DNA of 39,289 nucleotides from a virus, in IMG/VR virus record IMGVR_UViG_3300044611_000904, positions 1-39,289 of that record; one strand, written 5' to 3'. How positions within the stretch are numbered: position 1 is the stretch's first letter; each line of letters starts with the position of its first letter. Both the position numbers and the translations under genes were made by a program. The notes beneath the pieces were generated by a model. The model saw only the letters and a list, made by a program, of their open reading frames with translations. It ran no database searches and was not told the DNA's origin. Shown in pieces: positions 7,771-17,740 of the stretch.

Positions 7771-9450
7771 TCAAAAAGTTCCCCCGTCTAGAGTTGATGT
7801 CCAATGTGGCTTATTAGTATATATGGTCGAAACGGTAGAGGGTGTTATGGAGAGATTTTGAATTGCTCCATTATCACCTTCTTTTCTAATATTATAAGTA
7901 TTAGTAAATGTACCCTCAACACCTATCAGACTTACTGATACTAATGTTCCACCAGTTTCAACAATTCCATATGCATTACTCGTATCCTGGCGAATTAAAT
8001 CACCTGCTGTAACAGTAATAGAAGATGGTAATGCAAGTGTAATTTTTGTGATAGCAGTTAATACCTGCTTAGATGTGATTACTGGTGATGCTGGATTATT
8101 TGTAGATGTTTGAAGTCCGTCAGAATCAAAATATACAACACCGTGAGTATTAAAATCACCTGTTTGGTAATAGATACCCTTAACATCAAGATATCCTCTT
8201 GTTCCAGTTACATTTCCAGGAGATGTAATTGTAGAATCTGGAATATAAGTCCATGATCTTGCTGGTGCGGCACTACCAGTATTTGTACCATCAATATAAC
8301 CAAAAAATCCAGTCTTATTGTTTGCTGTACCTACGCCAGTATTATAATCAAAAGCAACACCACGATCAGTATTAGTATCAAATGCATGTGTAATTGTTAA
8401 TTGTGTAGTTGTACTAATTCCAGCAGTTGTGGTTCCTTGAATAGTAATAATTTTTGTGGTACTATTATATGCTGTAATAGTTGTTATACCACTATTTGGT
8501 AATGATGCACTACCTTGAATAATATCTCCGGTATTGATGCCAACTACAGAATCAATAGTAATTGTCGAAACACCAGATGCCACTGGCGACATAACAGTTC
8601 TAGTGCTTGTTACGTCACCAATAACAATTATTGGATCATTAATTGATAGAACTGTTGAGTTTACTGATGTGGTTGTTCCATCAACATGCAGATTACCTTT
8701 AATAACAACTGTTCCATCACTACTTAATCCATCAGGATATGGATCAATGTATAGGGTATCACCACTACCAGGTAATGTCGATATTACATTATTTTCAATT
8801 CTAACAGAGTCAAATATTGATGTTCCACTAATGTTTATTGATCCACCAACATTCAGATTTTTATCAATTCCAACACCACCCTCAACTACAAGAGCACCGG
8901 TGTCTTTATTGGTAGATTCAGTTATATCGCCAATGTTAATTGCTACGCCATCGGCAAATGCCCAATCAGCACCTTCTATTTCAAATCTATTATCAGTTGC
9001 TTCATCATATCTAAGTTTTACATCTTTATCATTACCAAAACTTAGATAATTATCATCAACAATATTAACTTCACCAGTTCCATTTGGATCTAAAACAATA
9101 TCACCATCAGTATTAGTTGATAATAATGTATTACCATCAAGACGTAAGTTATCTACGTTCCACTGATCTACTTTTCTATTGCTATCAAGAACAGCAACTA
9201 TACCACCATCACTATTTCTTGTATTTGAAACACCAGCAATAGTGCCTGGTTGGTGCTCCATCATGGAGGTATAATAATATCCACCTACTGGATTTACATT
9301 ATTACCATCATCACCAACATAAATTCTATCTTTATATTGATTAAGACCCCCGTAACTTCCAATACCTGTTACATATGCTAATTCACCCCAATTTAGACTA
9401 GAAGGTTTGTTAGTACCTGAGGATCTTTTGATCCTAATAATACTTGCCAT
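7771..9450 (-). CDS. Tail fibre-like virion protein (559 aa)
   Basis: This is a fibrous virion protein of the kind found between the baseplate and neck genes of cyanomyoviruses. The N-terminus (MASIIRIKRSSGTNKPSSLN, then GELAYV) is a conserved attachment-like domain shared by cyanophage fibre proteins. The middle contains GALVVEGGVGIDKNLNVGGS, a recurring pattern in phage fibres that form triple beta structures, and VVIKGNLHVDGTTTSVNST. The C-terminal third is Thr/Ser/Ile-rich with further beta repeats. A good ribosome site (GGGGGA) precedes the ATG. The 75-residue gene upstream ends one base earlier, so the two are probably made together. The host ligand cannot be inferred. Confidence 0.85.
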   Translation of the reverse strand: MASIIRIKRSSGTNKPSSLNWGELAYVTGIGSYGGLNQYKDRIYVGDDGNNVNPVGGYYYTSMMEHQPGTIAGVSNTRNSDGGIVAVLDSNRKVDQWNVDNLRLDGNTLLSTNTDGDIVLDPNGTGEVNIVDDNYLSFGNDKDVKLRYDEATDNRFEIEGADWAFADGVAINIGDITESTNKDTGALVVEGGVGIDKNLNVGGSINISGTSIFDSVRIENNVISTLPGSGDTLYIDPYPDGLSSDGTVVIKGNLHVDGTTTSVNSTVLSINDPIIVIGDVTSTRTVMSPVASGVSTITIDSVVGINTGDIIQGSASLPNSGITTITAYNSTTKIITIQGTTTAGISTTTQLTITHAFDTNTDRGVAFDYNTGVGTANNKTGFFGYIDGTNTGSAAPARSWTYIPDSTITSPGNVTGTRGYLDVKGIYYQTGDFNTHGVVYFDSDGLQTSTNNPASPVITSKQVLTAITKITLALPSSITVTAGDLIRQDTSNAYGIVETGGTLVSVSLIGVEGTFTNTYNIRKEGDNGAIQNLSITPSTVSTIYTNKPHWTSTLDGGTF

Positions 9451-9678
9451 TTAGAAATTTCCCCCGTTGATGTCTAAATTCTGTGTTGCCCCTGGTGTAA
9501 GGGTTAATGTAGCGTCCCATTTTCTAGTGGCACCATTATAAACTAGAACCATACCATCAAGTAGATTTGTGGCATTAACATCACTAAGTTCAGACAAAGA
9601 AAGACCTTGAGCACCAGCAAGTGAAGATATAACTTTTACTGCGGGTTGTTGCCCTACTCTGACCTTAATTTCTGCCAT
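9451..9678 (-). CDS. Small virion protein (75 aa)
   Basis: The sequence begins MAEIKVRVGQQPAVKVISSL and contains LSDVNATNLLDGMVLVYNGA, a segment I know from cyanophage tail fibre N-termini (LxDVxxTNLxDGxVLxYN). It ends in a Thr-rich strand and GNF. It therefore looks like a detached fibre-connector domain, or a small structural partner for the 559-residue fibre protein immediately downstream. It is the first gene after a clear T4-type late promoter (9705-9712), which supports expression late in infection. Confidence 0.82.
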   Translation of the reverse strand: MAEIKVRVGQQPAVKVISSLAGAQGLSLSELSDVNATNLLDGMVLVYNGATRKWDATLTLTPGATQNLDINGGNF

Positions 9679-9704
9679 TTATAAACAGTTCAGGATCTAA
9701 AATA

Positions 9705-9712
9705 TATTTATA
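9705..9712 (-). promoter_or_regulatory. T4-type late promoter (TATAAATA)
   Basis: The minus strand reads TATAAATA, an exact match to the T4 late -10 element read by the gp55 sigma factor and sliding clamp. It lies 26 bases upstream of the ATG of the 75-residue gene. The stop codon TAA of the preceding 66-residue gene lies inside the promoter octamer. It should drive the unit from the 75-residue gene onward through the fibre and neck genes. Confidence 0.8.
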
Positions 9713-9908
9713 CTTGATCAAATCCGATAGATTCAAATGAAGTACCAAAAGAAGAAATGACTTCTTGTTGCTTAAAATAAAGTTTTAGATAAGATTTTGC
9801 AATGTTTCTTAGAGTATCTAAACATTCGATATTATCAATTTCTGATGCTGCTTTAAAATATTCAAAACTTTTGCTTAGATTCTCTAAATTAATTTTATCA
9901 GGATCCAT
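9708..9908 (-). CDS. Conserved small cyanophage protein (66 aa)
   Basis: A small, probably helical, acidic protein (MDPDKINLENLSKSFEYFKA onward) of a type I know from the same position in other cyanomyoviruses, without an assigned function. It has a strong ribosome site (AAAGGAG) and its first codons overlap the end of the 71-residue gene by 11 bases, which implies coupled expression. Its stop codon lies within the late promoter of the next unit. No enzymatic motif or membrane segment is visible. Confidence 0.78.
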   Translation of the reverse strand: MDPDKINLENLSKSFEYFKAASEIDNIECLDTLRNIAKSYLKLYFKQQEVISSFGTSFESIGFDQV

Positions 9909-10113
9909 TAATTAACTCCTTTAATAAAAATTTAATTTCTTCAATATCAGATTTAATCTGATCTATTTCATTTTTTTCTTTCTGCTTTTGATCTTTCATT
10001 CTCATATAATTATTGTAAGCAGATTTGTCTTTATTAAGTATAGCACCAGTATTTCTATCCCTAAAAAGATTATTATAACCTTCAACAGGAATTAAATCAT
10101 TAGTATCAGTCAT
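9898..10113 (-). CDS. Conserved small cyanophage protein (71 aa), NLFRDRNTGA family
   Basis: I place the start at the ATG at 10113 (MTDTNDLIPVEGYNNLFRDR); an apparent longer form would begin inside the previous gene. The N-terminal half holds EGYNNLFRDRNTGAILNKDK, a well-conserved cyanophage motif that looks like a small beta-hairpin. The C-terminal half (residues 40-68) is a charged helix with heptad spacing (IDQIKSDIEEIKFLLKELIN). Homologues are usually found next to large tail or fibre genes, as here, directly after the 2,540-residue protein. Function is unknown; an adaptor or assembly helper is possible. Confidence 0.82.
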   Translation of the reverse strand: MTDTNDLIPVEGYNNLFRDRNTGAILNKDKSAYNNYMRMKDQKQKEKNEIDQIKSDIEEIKFLLKELINGS

Positions 10114-10114
10114 A

Positions 10115-13100
10115 TTAGGCAAGAGCAATACATCTAAAATCTTTAAGTTTTACTGGGGTTGATTCATTTGTTGATGACATTACAATTTTAATTGCAAATC
10201 CATCAAATTGTTCTAGATTATTTGCAGTAAATTGGTACTCTGAATAAGATATTGCATCATTAGGTGATACAAAAGCATCTGCCCTTCCACTATTATTGTT
10301 CAAATTGATAACTTGATCACCAAATCCATCACCATCAGTATCAATTAAGTTGTCATATCCAGGGAATGGTACATAGCTTTGAGGAATATCACTAGAATCT
10401 GCCTTAAATAATCTATAGAAGACTCTAAAATCAGCACTTTCTTGTCTATTTGCTGCAACAAGAACTCTCAAACTAGTTGCTGGTTGAGCAAGAGAAATTA
10501 TCTGAGTAACAAATACAGATCCATGGGGATCGTTATTAATTTGATTAGATCTAGAATCATCCACATAATTAGAAATTGGACTATTAGACCTATTTCTACC
10601 AAGAATAAAAGTAGAATTTTGAATATCCATCACCGGTGATAGATTTTCGTCCTCAGTTTTGAAGTCAACTTTCAAAGTTAAAGATTTATTTGATGGTAAT
10701 GTTGTTAGTCTTGTAGTCTCATTAATCTTAGATGCAACCATTCTTGGTGTTGGATAGTGAACTACAGTATTCAAAGGAACAGGATCGTATCCTTGATCCA
10801 GGAATGAAACTTCTGATCCACCAGCACTCGTTCCAGAAATAGTTCTAAGTTGTGCAGATGCTGATGTTCCTTTACCAGGAGTAATTATATTGAACATTGG
10901 TTGAATAGAACTAAATTGATAGTTCTGAGAAACACTAACAGTATCTCCACCAAATCCTTTCTGAGATGCAAAATTAATCATTGAACCCCCACTAGATCTA
11001 TTTGTTGGGGATGATCTATCAAACTCTAAGAAGTAGTTATCTAGATTTGAATTTTCTGAAGTATAATAAGATGAAGGTATGTCGTGAGTTTTGTTAATTC
11101 TCATCAAAGAAACACCATTCACTTCATAGGGTTGTATAAATTCATCGGCATCGTGTTGAGTTTTAACTGTATTGTTTAAAGATCTTCCATCAATTGAAAG
11201 AGTTCCTGCGTTACCGGAAACTCTGGTTATATTACTATAAGATACAACCTCATTCTGTATCAACGCATATCCACGACTTGTTGTTATTCCTTCAAATGTT
11301 GAGAATATAGTTGTATTTGCAACAGATACGACAGTATCATTTAAACCAAATGGTGCAGTAAGTGTTGTTGTTTCTCTATCTGGAGAAACATTATTAACTT
11401 CAATCTTATTATTGCCCCCATGGTGTGCATGATTATACTGCTTAACTCTAAAAACATTTCCAGAGTATTCGTTAGAAATGAGAGATGATGAAGATACAGT
11501 TGCAGTAGCAGTAGTCCTTGATGATTCTGAATTAGGATTTGTATAATAAACAAGAGTCGCACTGTTTGTAAAGTTTTCACCTTGAACATTAGTAAGATAA
11601 ATTGAATCAGCAGCTCCGCGTGTTTTGACTCCAATTCTGGCACCACTACCACCACCAACGCTTGTTGAGGTAATTCCTAGTATTTCGCCAGTTACATATC
11701 CATTTCCTACTGAAGTAATATTAACACCAGAAACGATAGAACCAGAGATAGTGATTGTTGCCTGAGCACCAGATCCTTTTCCAGTAATTGAATATAATGG
11801 AACTGATGTATACGTTCCATTTGAATAACCAGCTCCAACAGCAACAATACCAACAGAACCAGTTCCTGTTGCAGAAATTGGTCCACCAAGATTTTCAACA
11901 ATACCAGTAATACTTGGACTGGATCCCTCACCAATTTTAGTACCTGGAACAACAACAGGGTTTAAAGTTCCTGAGATTGATACTTTTAATTTTCTTGGTA
12001 AACCTTCAACTGGATTGCTTTCAAGTGTCTGAACATTTGTTCCACCAGGTGTAAGATCTGTATTATAGAATGTTAGGGTTCCAGATGGAACAAATTTAGC
12101 TTTATAAAGTTTAAATGTAAGATCTTGATACTGGCTAGCAGTCCAAATAGTTCCATTTTGAGATTTGAATAAACTTCCACCAATATACTGTTTAGTAACA
12201 ATTACATTCTGAGAATCTGGGAGATTTTGTGTTTTAACAGTTTTCTTGCCCATTGTGGCAGTCCACATTTCATATGCATCAGATGCTGGTGAAAGAATTA
12301 CGATTGCATATTCTCTACCTGCTTCTAAGAATACAGGAGATGGGAAACGAACTCTAGTTGGGACTGGTTCTGGAATAGTAGGTTTGGCATATACTCCCCA
12401 ACTAGTGTCCATCAAAATCTCTTTCATTTTTGTTCCAATATTACCAGTATATACATTTTCTAAGAAATATCTGATATCGGCATCAGAGAAACCTTGTGAT
12501 TTTGCATATGGATAGTCAACTTCATAACCAAATTGACCTGGTGTAGCGCCACTTGCAGCATCATCAAATCCTGCCATACTCTTAACGCCAAATGTTGTCT
12601 CAGCAATGTTTATTTGATCAGGATTTAATGCAACTTGTGTATAATCTTGAACAAGGAATGAAGTTGGAGTTCCTAGTTCAACAGTTCTAAGTTCTACATA
12701 AATCTTTGCTTGAGGATCTTTCGCTGCAAAATATAAATCAAATGATGTTAAAAATACTCCTTTACCATCAACAGTAAATGATTGTGCAAGAGGATCTCTA
12801 TGAACTGCTTTTGTTTGAACTTGAATGTCTGTTGGTTTAGCTACTGGTGGGGGTGGATTTCTAACGGAAACTCTACTTGTCTCTTGAGTTAAGATAGTTC
12901 CAGATCCACTATATGTTCCTAGTGCTTCACTAGCAAATACCGTAGATCCTGGTAAAGGCGTAACTCCTGGTGGTACTGCGGTAACTTTTACAGTTTTTGT
13001 TCCGCTTCTGACTTTGGATAGTGGTGGTGGATTTGAATTTGGATCTCTAAAGAAGAAGTTTCCAATAACATCACCCCAATTATCTGTTACTAATTCTGCT

Positions 13101-16100
13101 CTTTTAATTTTTGCAATAGCACCACTGGTTTCTCCAACAATAATCGAACCATTTTCTACATATCCATAATATCTTTCCTCGTTTGCGAGAGCTCTAACAC
13201 CAAAGTTAATTAATTTTGATGTTGCAGAATAAGAATCACCAGGAGCTGGCCTTGTTTTATCATATGGATCAACTGTATATGTTTCAACGAGTACGTCTGG
13301 TGCTCCCAACCCAGCTCCAATATCTGGTCTAGAAGTATCTCCAAACTTATGATTTGGTTTTTGGATTCTAATATATCCTATCTGCTTACCACCAGCATAA
13401 CGCTTATAAATTCGAGCATTTTCAAATACTTGGAAAGTTCCAGATTGCATTTCAATTTCACAAAGTTTTGGAATAATATCAACTTGTTGACTATCCAAAT
13501 AATGATAATGTTTTGTGAATGGTCTTAATCCATTTGCTGCAAAATATACATTTCTCGAACGCATAAATGGATCTACATCACCACTAATTTTCACATCTTC
13601 TACATAATTAAATTCCCTAGAAGGACCAGTTAATTTTGGTGTATATTGAGTAGTTGTAGTAGTAGTTGTTGTAACTAAAGAACCTCTTTTAATGATCCTG
13701 GTTCCATCAGCATTAGGATGAGGTCCATTAAATTCAGTTACATTTTCATTAACAAAAGTATTTGCCTCTTGTACCCAATTTGCTCCAGTAGATTCGGTTC
13801 TGTGCTCATCAATATAAATTGTTCTAACCCAATTATCAGATGCTGGATCTAATACTACTCCCCCGACAAAAACTATTACGTTAAATGGGTTAACATTTTC
13901 AACATTAGTCGCATGTGGTTGCTCAATCCAATCAACTTCAGTATATGCTAATGTTAACAAATCACCAGTTTTTTGAATATTTGGATCTAATAATTTTAAG
14001 TTCTGTGTTATATCAGTTGTCGAACGATCAATACCAGGATCTAATGCTAATTCAGCAGGAATTGACCAAAAATCAACAGGAGTAATTCCAGTTGGATCAG
14101 ATTTACTGATATCAATGGTCGTATATCTCATATCAGCAAGAGATTTGTCTTTAAAACTAGTAACAACAAATCCTGATTTAAATCTATTGAGACCATTTGC
14201 ATCAGTAACTTCAAGAGTTTGTGCTTTAAGTTCGAGCATACTCAAACTTGTAATATCTTCTAAATTCTCAATTCTTTGCTCAAGTTTTCCAATATCTCTC
14301 ATAGTAAATCTTCTATTATCTCTCAATAAGATTTTTGGATCTTTTTGAGGATTATAAAGATATGCTGGATAACTAATTTGAGCCAACTCCATTGCATCAT
14401 CTGCAAGAAATGGAGCACGTGGAGTGTCGCTAGGTTCACCTTGAACAATTTCAACTTCGCCAAGACGATTAACTGTTACTAAATCAACTCTTGGCAAATA
14501 ATAACTATATCCAATAAATGAGGTTTCATCAGGAGAAATTGCATACCTAAAAGTGCTTTCATAAGATCTTGAACTAAATGCAAATGGTGATGCATTTGTT
14601 GTTGAAGGATCAAATTCTTGAACTCTTGGTCTAAAATCAAGAACATCAGATGCACGAATTTGATCAGGAATTATGGGAATATCATTCAAATATCTATCCT
14701 GAGTATATGAATTTACAGTAAATAAATCTCCACTATTTCCCGATGCTACTTTATAGTAATCAAAGATAATTAATAATTGGCGAGATGGGATAGAACTTCC
14801 TACCTTTCTCCTTATTCTAGAATAATCACAATATTGACTCTTATGAGATTTATCCAATGTATAGTCATTAGTCTTATTAATATAACTACCTGGGGTTATT
14901 TGCTGTATAACCGCACTGATAGAAGATTCTTTAAATATGACAGTTTCGCCAACTTCAAACTTATTTTCATTTAAAGGTACAAATTCTATTGTTGCTGCTG
15001 CCTTATTGACAATTTGTGCAACTGCTCTACTAGTTTGTCCCATCAATTGTTCACCAGTAATTGCATTAGAATCTAATGCTAATCCAGTAGCAAAAGTTAA
15101 TTTATCTAAAACAGGAGTTGATGTGTCTGTGGACTCATATACTGCACGAACATTAACAACATCAGGAACGTTTAAAGATATTTCATTATCTTCTACTCTT
15201 AGACCATAATACTTACTTGTACTAAGACCAGTGGCAGATGATCCTGTTTGTGTGGAAATTCCACTAGTTCTAATAACTGATAGTTGTCTACTTCTTATAA
15301 ATTCTTTTGATTTATTTGTAACCTGTCTTTTCTTCAATGTAGCAATTACAGTTATATTTGACTGATTTATTCTTAAACCTGTAAAAGTAATTGAATTGCC
15401 ATTAGATCCAAGTGTGAATTTGCCTGAATTTAATTCATCTGTAGTTCCATCACTATAATGAACTGAATATCTTTCAGCATCAAAAGATTCAAAAAATGCA
15501 CTAGTAATTCCAGATGTAGAATCTAAAGCATCAGATGCTGTAATTGTTAAGGAACCAAATGCATTTGTTGATCTGCCAGTAATTTGTTTTGTAATTGTAA
15601 GTTCAGATTGTGATAAATCAACAGAGGCAATATTTTCTTTTGGAAGAATTGTATATAATCCTGATGAATCAAGATTTGTTATCTTTGGTTCCATCAAGGA
15701 AAATACTGAATCTCCATTATCTACTGATACTCTTGCAACAGAAGTAACCGCAACACCAGCAGACGCAAGAGTTATATTAGTTCCATCAGCAGCAATTGCT
15801 GTAATTCTATTGTAGTTTGGATCACTTTGACCACTAAATTGATATTTAATTATTGCTTCCGTTTTAATGCCTGTTGTACCACTGAAAAATCTCCCAGCAA
15901 CTCTGCCAGTAGTTCCACTACTTATTGTTAGTTTATCAGTGATAGAAAAATTAGGAGGAGTTCTTTCATATAGAACAGTGTCAGCAAAAAAGTCTGCTTG
16001 TAAAGAACTATTCAAAGCAGTCGAATCTTGATAGACTGATTTTATATCCTCCGTTGTGTATGCATTAAGTGCTTGAATACCAATTTTAAGTTCTGGATTT

Positions 16101-17737
16101 TCATTTATAATAACTTGTTCACCAACCAAAAATGTTCCAGAAGTTTGTGACAAACTATATGCAGAACTATTTGGTTTTGCTGCAAGATAACCAGTAGCGC
16201 CACTGGACAAACCTCTAATAAATGAAGAAAGTGGAACTTCTGTTGTAGTATATTCTTTTGCTAGATAAAGAGTCGTATAAGTTTGAACATCAAACAAATA
16301 CAAGTCCCAAGTTGTGCTATCTCCGGTATATTGGGCATCAGATACGCCATACCAATAAACTCTCGCCTCTCCAATCTTGGTTCCACCACCACCAGCAGTT
16401 CCTGGACCATCTCCAGAAGCATCTCTTCTCCTATTATAAAGTTCTATAATATTTGCCTGTGTTGTTTGAGCACCACTCTGTGATGCACCAATATTTAAAT
16501 ATGGAACTCCATGAACATTATTAACTTTTAAAAGACTTCCTGTCGCAAAAGGAACTAAAGCACTATCAACTTTTTTGGTTGTTCTTGGTTTTGGAGCATC
16601 GACAACTGCTCCGCCAACTAAATCAATATCAAATCCTTTAACATACGCAGTTCCAGCAGATACTTTTACTGACAATAAATCATCAGAAGGAATATTTCCT
16701 TGTTCTGTTTTTTCTCCTTCAAGATAAAGACCTCCATTACCAATTTCATCATTCAATGAATTAGCAACAGATATTGTAAATGGATTTACTGCATAATTTC
16801 CAGACTCTTCAAAAGTTCTTTTTGCAAAATAATCCTTAATTACGCTATAATCTGACTTATTTTGTAGTTTTTTAATTTGACCTTTGTCAATCTTAACTAA
16901 TTCTACAAAATTTGTATCATTAAAATCTGTTAATTGTTTTTTAGATAATTTGACACTTATTTTTAATCTGTCTGCACCAGGTGCAGCATAATTGGTAAAT
17001 CCTTTTGCATTATCATTTAAATCTACATCATCATCAGAAGTAACAATTTCTTCAAGAATGTCAAAACCAACTCTATATGAAGGTTCATTATTATATGGAT
17101 CTAAAATAATTTGCGTATTAGGAACATCAAGAAAAATACCCCTAATAAAATATACACCCTGCGAAACACCAACTGCATATCCAGTTGCAGTTGAATTTGT
17201 TGATACCAATGTTAATACAGAATCTCCACTGTTAAGTGCAGTATTTCCATAGGTAATATTTTCTTCTAGTATTAAAACCTCTCCATCTAAGAATTCTATA
17301 CCTTCACCATCATCTGCACCATCACGATACTTAACAAATAAAGTTATTTGCTCAACTCCTTCTTCTGGGGGTAAAAGATATCCCTTAATAGTACCAACAA
17401 CACCTGAAGTTTGACCTCTTACCTTTGTTCCTCTACCAGTGTTGGCATTTTTTAATGCATCAAGATAGACTGTAACATCGATGCCCAAGTGATCATTATT
17501 TACTTTTATTGTTGTAAATGCATTGTCACAAGTAACTCCCCCAGGAATTACCATAGAACCTTCTTTAAAAATATGACTTCCAAAAGATTCTACTTGATTT
17601 TGTAAAATAGACTGTAATCCTGTTAACTCTCTTGCCTGAACAGGATATCCAGGTTTAAAAAGAACTCTATAATAATTGTCTGCCTTATCAAAATCATCAT
17701 AATAAGGACTTACATTGAGATTAGTCTTTTGTGGCAT
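10115..17737 (-). CDS. Very large baseplate/tail virion protein with DUF4815 N-terminus (2540 aa)
   Basis: The N-terminus (MPQKTNLNVSPYYDDFDKAD, then YRVLFKPGYPVQARELTGLQ) is the signature of the DUF4815 family of large phage tail proteins, which in cyanomyoviruses occupy the place of T4 gp10-type baseplate pins. The central part has the conserved DPFMRSRNVYFAANGLRP segment. A run of eight Thr occurs near residue 1360, and GxGY beta repeats (AVGAGYSNG, VGNGYVTGE) near 1970-2010. Near residue 2467 DTDGDGFGD matches a calcium-binding loop pattern. The C-terminus (AIKIVMSSTNESTPVKLKDF onward) is conserved among relatives. It starts three bases after gp8 stops and likely forms part of the baseplate periphery or adhesin attachment. 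Membership is secure; the exact T4 equivalent is not. Confidence 0.9.
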   Translation of the reverse strand: MPQKTNLNVSPYYDDFDKADNYYRVLFKPGYPVQARELTGLQSILQNQVESFGSHIFKEGSMVIPGGVTCDNAFTTIKVNNDHLGIDVTVYLDALKNANTGRGTKVRGQTSGVVGTIKGYLLPPEEGVEQITLFVKYRDGADDGEGIEFLDGEVLILEENITYGNTALNSGDSVLTLVSTNSTATGYAVGVSQGVYFIRGIFLDVPNTQIILDPYNNEPSYRVGFDILEEIVTSDDDVDLNDNAKGFTNYAAPGADRLKISVKLSKKQLTDFNDTNFVELVKIDKGQIKKLQNKSDYSVIKDYFAKRTFEESGNYAVNPFTISVANSLNDEIGNGGLYLEGEKTEQGNIPSDDLLSVKVSAGTAYVKGFDIDLVGGAVVDAPKPRTTKKVDSALVPFATGSLLKVNNVHGVPYLNIGASQSGAQTTQANIIELYNRRRDASGDGPGTAGGGGTKIGEARVYWYGVSDAQYTGDSTTWDLYLFDVQTYTTLYLAKEYTTTEVPLSSFIRGLSSGATGYLAAKPNSSAYSLSQTSGTFLVGEQVIINENPELKIGIQALNAYTTEDIKSVYQDSTALNSSLQADFFADTVLYERTPPNFSITDKLTISSGTTGRVAGRFFSGTTGIKTEAIIKYQFSGQSDPNYNRITAIAADGTNITLASAGVAVTSVARVSVDNGDSVFSLMEPKITNLDSSGLYTILPKENIASVDLSQSELTITKQITGRSTNAFGSLTITASDALDSTSGITSAFFESFDAERYSVHYSDGTTDELNSGKFTLGSNGNSITFTGLRINQSNITVIATLKKRQVTNKSKEFIRSRQLSVIRTSGISTQTGSSATGLSTSKYYGLRVEDNEISLNVPDVVNVRAVYESTDTSTPVLDKLTFATGLALDSNAITGEQLMGQTSRAVAQIVNKAAATIEFVPLNENKFEVGETVIFKESSISAVIQQITPGSYINKTNDYTLDKSHKSQYCDYSRIRRKVGSSIPSRQLLIIFDYYKVASGNSGDLFTVNSYTQDRYLNDIPIIPDQIRASDVLDFRPRVQEFDPSTTNASPFAFSSRSYESTFRYAISPDETSFIGYSYYLPRVDLVTVNRLGEVEIVQGEPSDTPRAPFLADDAMELAQISYPAYLYNPQKDPKILLRDNRRFTMRDIGKLEQRIENLEDITSLSMLELKAQTLEVTDANGLNRFKSGFVVTSFKDKSLADMRYTTIDISKSDPTGITPVDFWSIPAELALDPGIDRSTTDITQNLKLLDPNIQKTGDLLTLAYTEVDWIEQPHATNVENVNPFNVIVFVGGVVLDPASDNWVRTIYIDEHRTESTGANWVQEANTFVNENVTEFNGPHPNADGTRIIKRGSLVTTTTTTTTQYTPKLTGPSREFNYVEDVKISGDVDPFMRSRNVYFAANGLRPFTKHYHYLDSQQVDIIPKLCEIEMQSGTFQVFENARIYKRYAGGKQIGYIRIQKPNHKFGDTSRPDIGAGLGAPDVLVETYTVDPYDKTRPAPGDSYSATSKLINFGVRALANEERYYGYVENGSIIVGETSGAIAKIKRAELVTDNWGDVIGNFFFRDPNSNPPPLSKVRSGTKTVKVTAVPPGVTPLPGSTVFASEALGTYSGSGTILTQETSRVSVRNPPPPVAKPTDIQVQTKAVHRDPLAQSFTVDGKGVFLTSFDLYFAAKDPQAKIYVELRTVELGTPTSFLVQDYTQVALNPDQINIAETTFGVKSMAGFDDAASGATPGQFGYEVDYPYAKSQGFSDADIRYFLENVYTGNIGTKMKEILMDTSWGVYAKPTIPEPVPTRVRFPSPVFLEAGREYAIVILSPASDAYEMWTATMGKKTVKTQNLPDSQNVIVTKQYIGGSLFKSQNGTIWTASQYQDLTFKLYKAKFVPSGTLTFYNTDLTPGGTNVQTLESNPVEGLPRKLKVSISGTLNPVVVPGTKIGEGSSPSITGIVENLGGPISATGTGSVGIVAVGAGYSNGTYTSVPLYSITGKGSGAQATITISGSIVSGVNITSVGNGYVTGEILGITSTSVGGGSGARIGVKTRGAADSIYLTNVQGENFTNSATLVYYTNPNSESSRTTATATVSSSSLISNEYSGNVFRVKQYNHAHHGGNNKIEVNNVSPDRETTTLTAPFGLNDTVVSVANTTIFSTFEGITTSRGYALIQNEVVSYSNITRVSGNAGTLSIDGRSLNNTVKTQHDADEFIQPYEVNGVSLMRINKTHDIPSSYYTSENSNLDNYFLEFDRSSPTNRSSGGSMINFASQKGFGGDTVSVSQNYQFSSIQPMFNIITPGKGTSASAQLRTISGTSAGGSEVSFLDQGYDPVPLNTVVHYPTPRMVASKINETTRLTTLPSNKSLTLKVDFKTEDENLSPVMDIQNSTFILGRNRSNSPISNYVDDSRSNQINNDPHGSVFVTQIISLAQPATSLRVLVAANRQESADFRVFYRLFKADSSDIPQSYVPFPGYDNLIDTDGDGFGDQVINLNNNSGRADAFVSPNDAISYSEYQFTANNLEQFDGFAIKIVMSSTNESTPVKLKDFRCIALA

Positions 17738-17740
17738 TTT

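Noticed and set aside
8534-9049. Plus-strand frame of 171 codons inside the fibre gene
   Set aside because: Low-complexity antisense of a Thr/Val-rich repeat protein; no ribosome site or family resemblance.
11341-11955. Extra minus-strand frames inside the DUF4815 gene (for example 11341-11658 and 11707-11955)
   Set aside because: They are out-of-frame Leu/Val-rich readings of the large gene with no own ribosome site.
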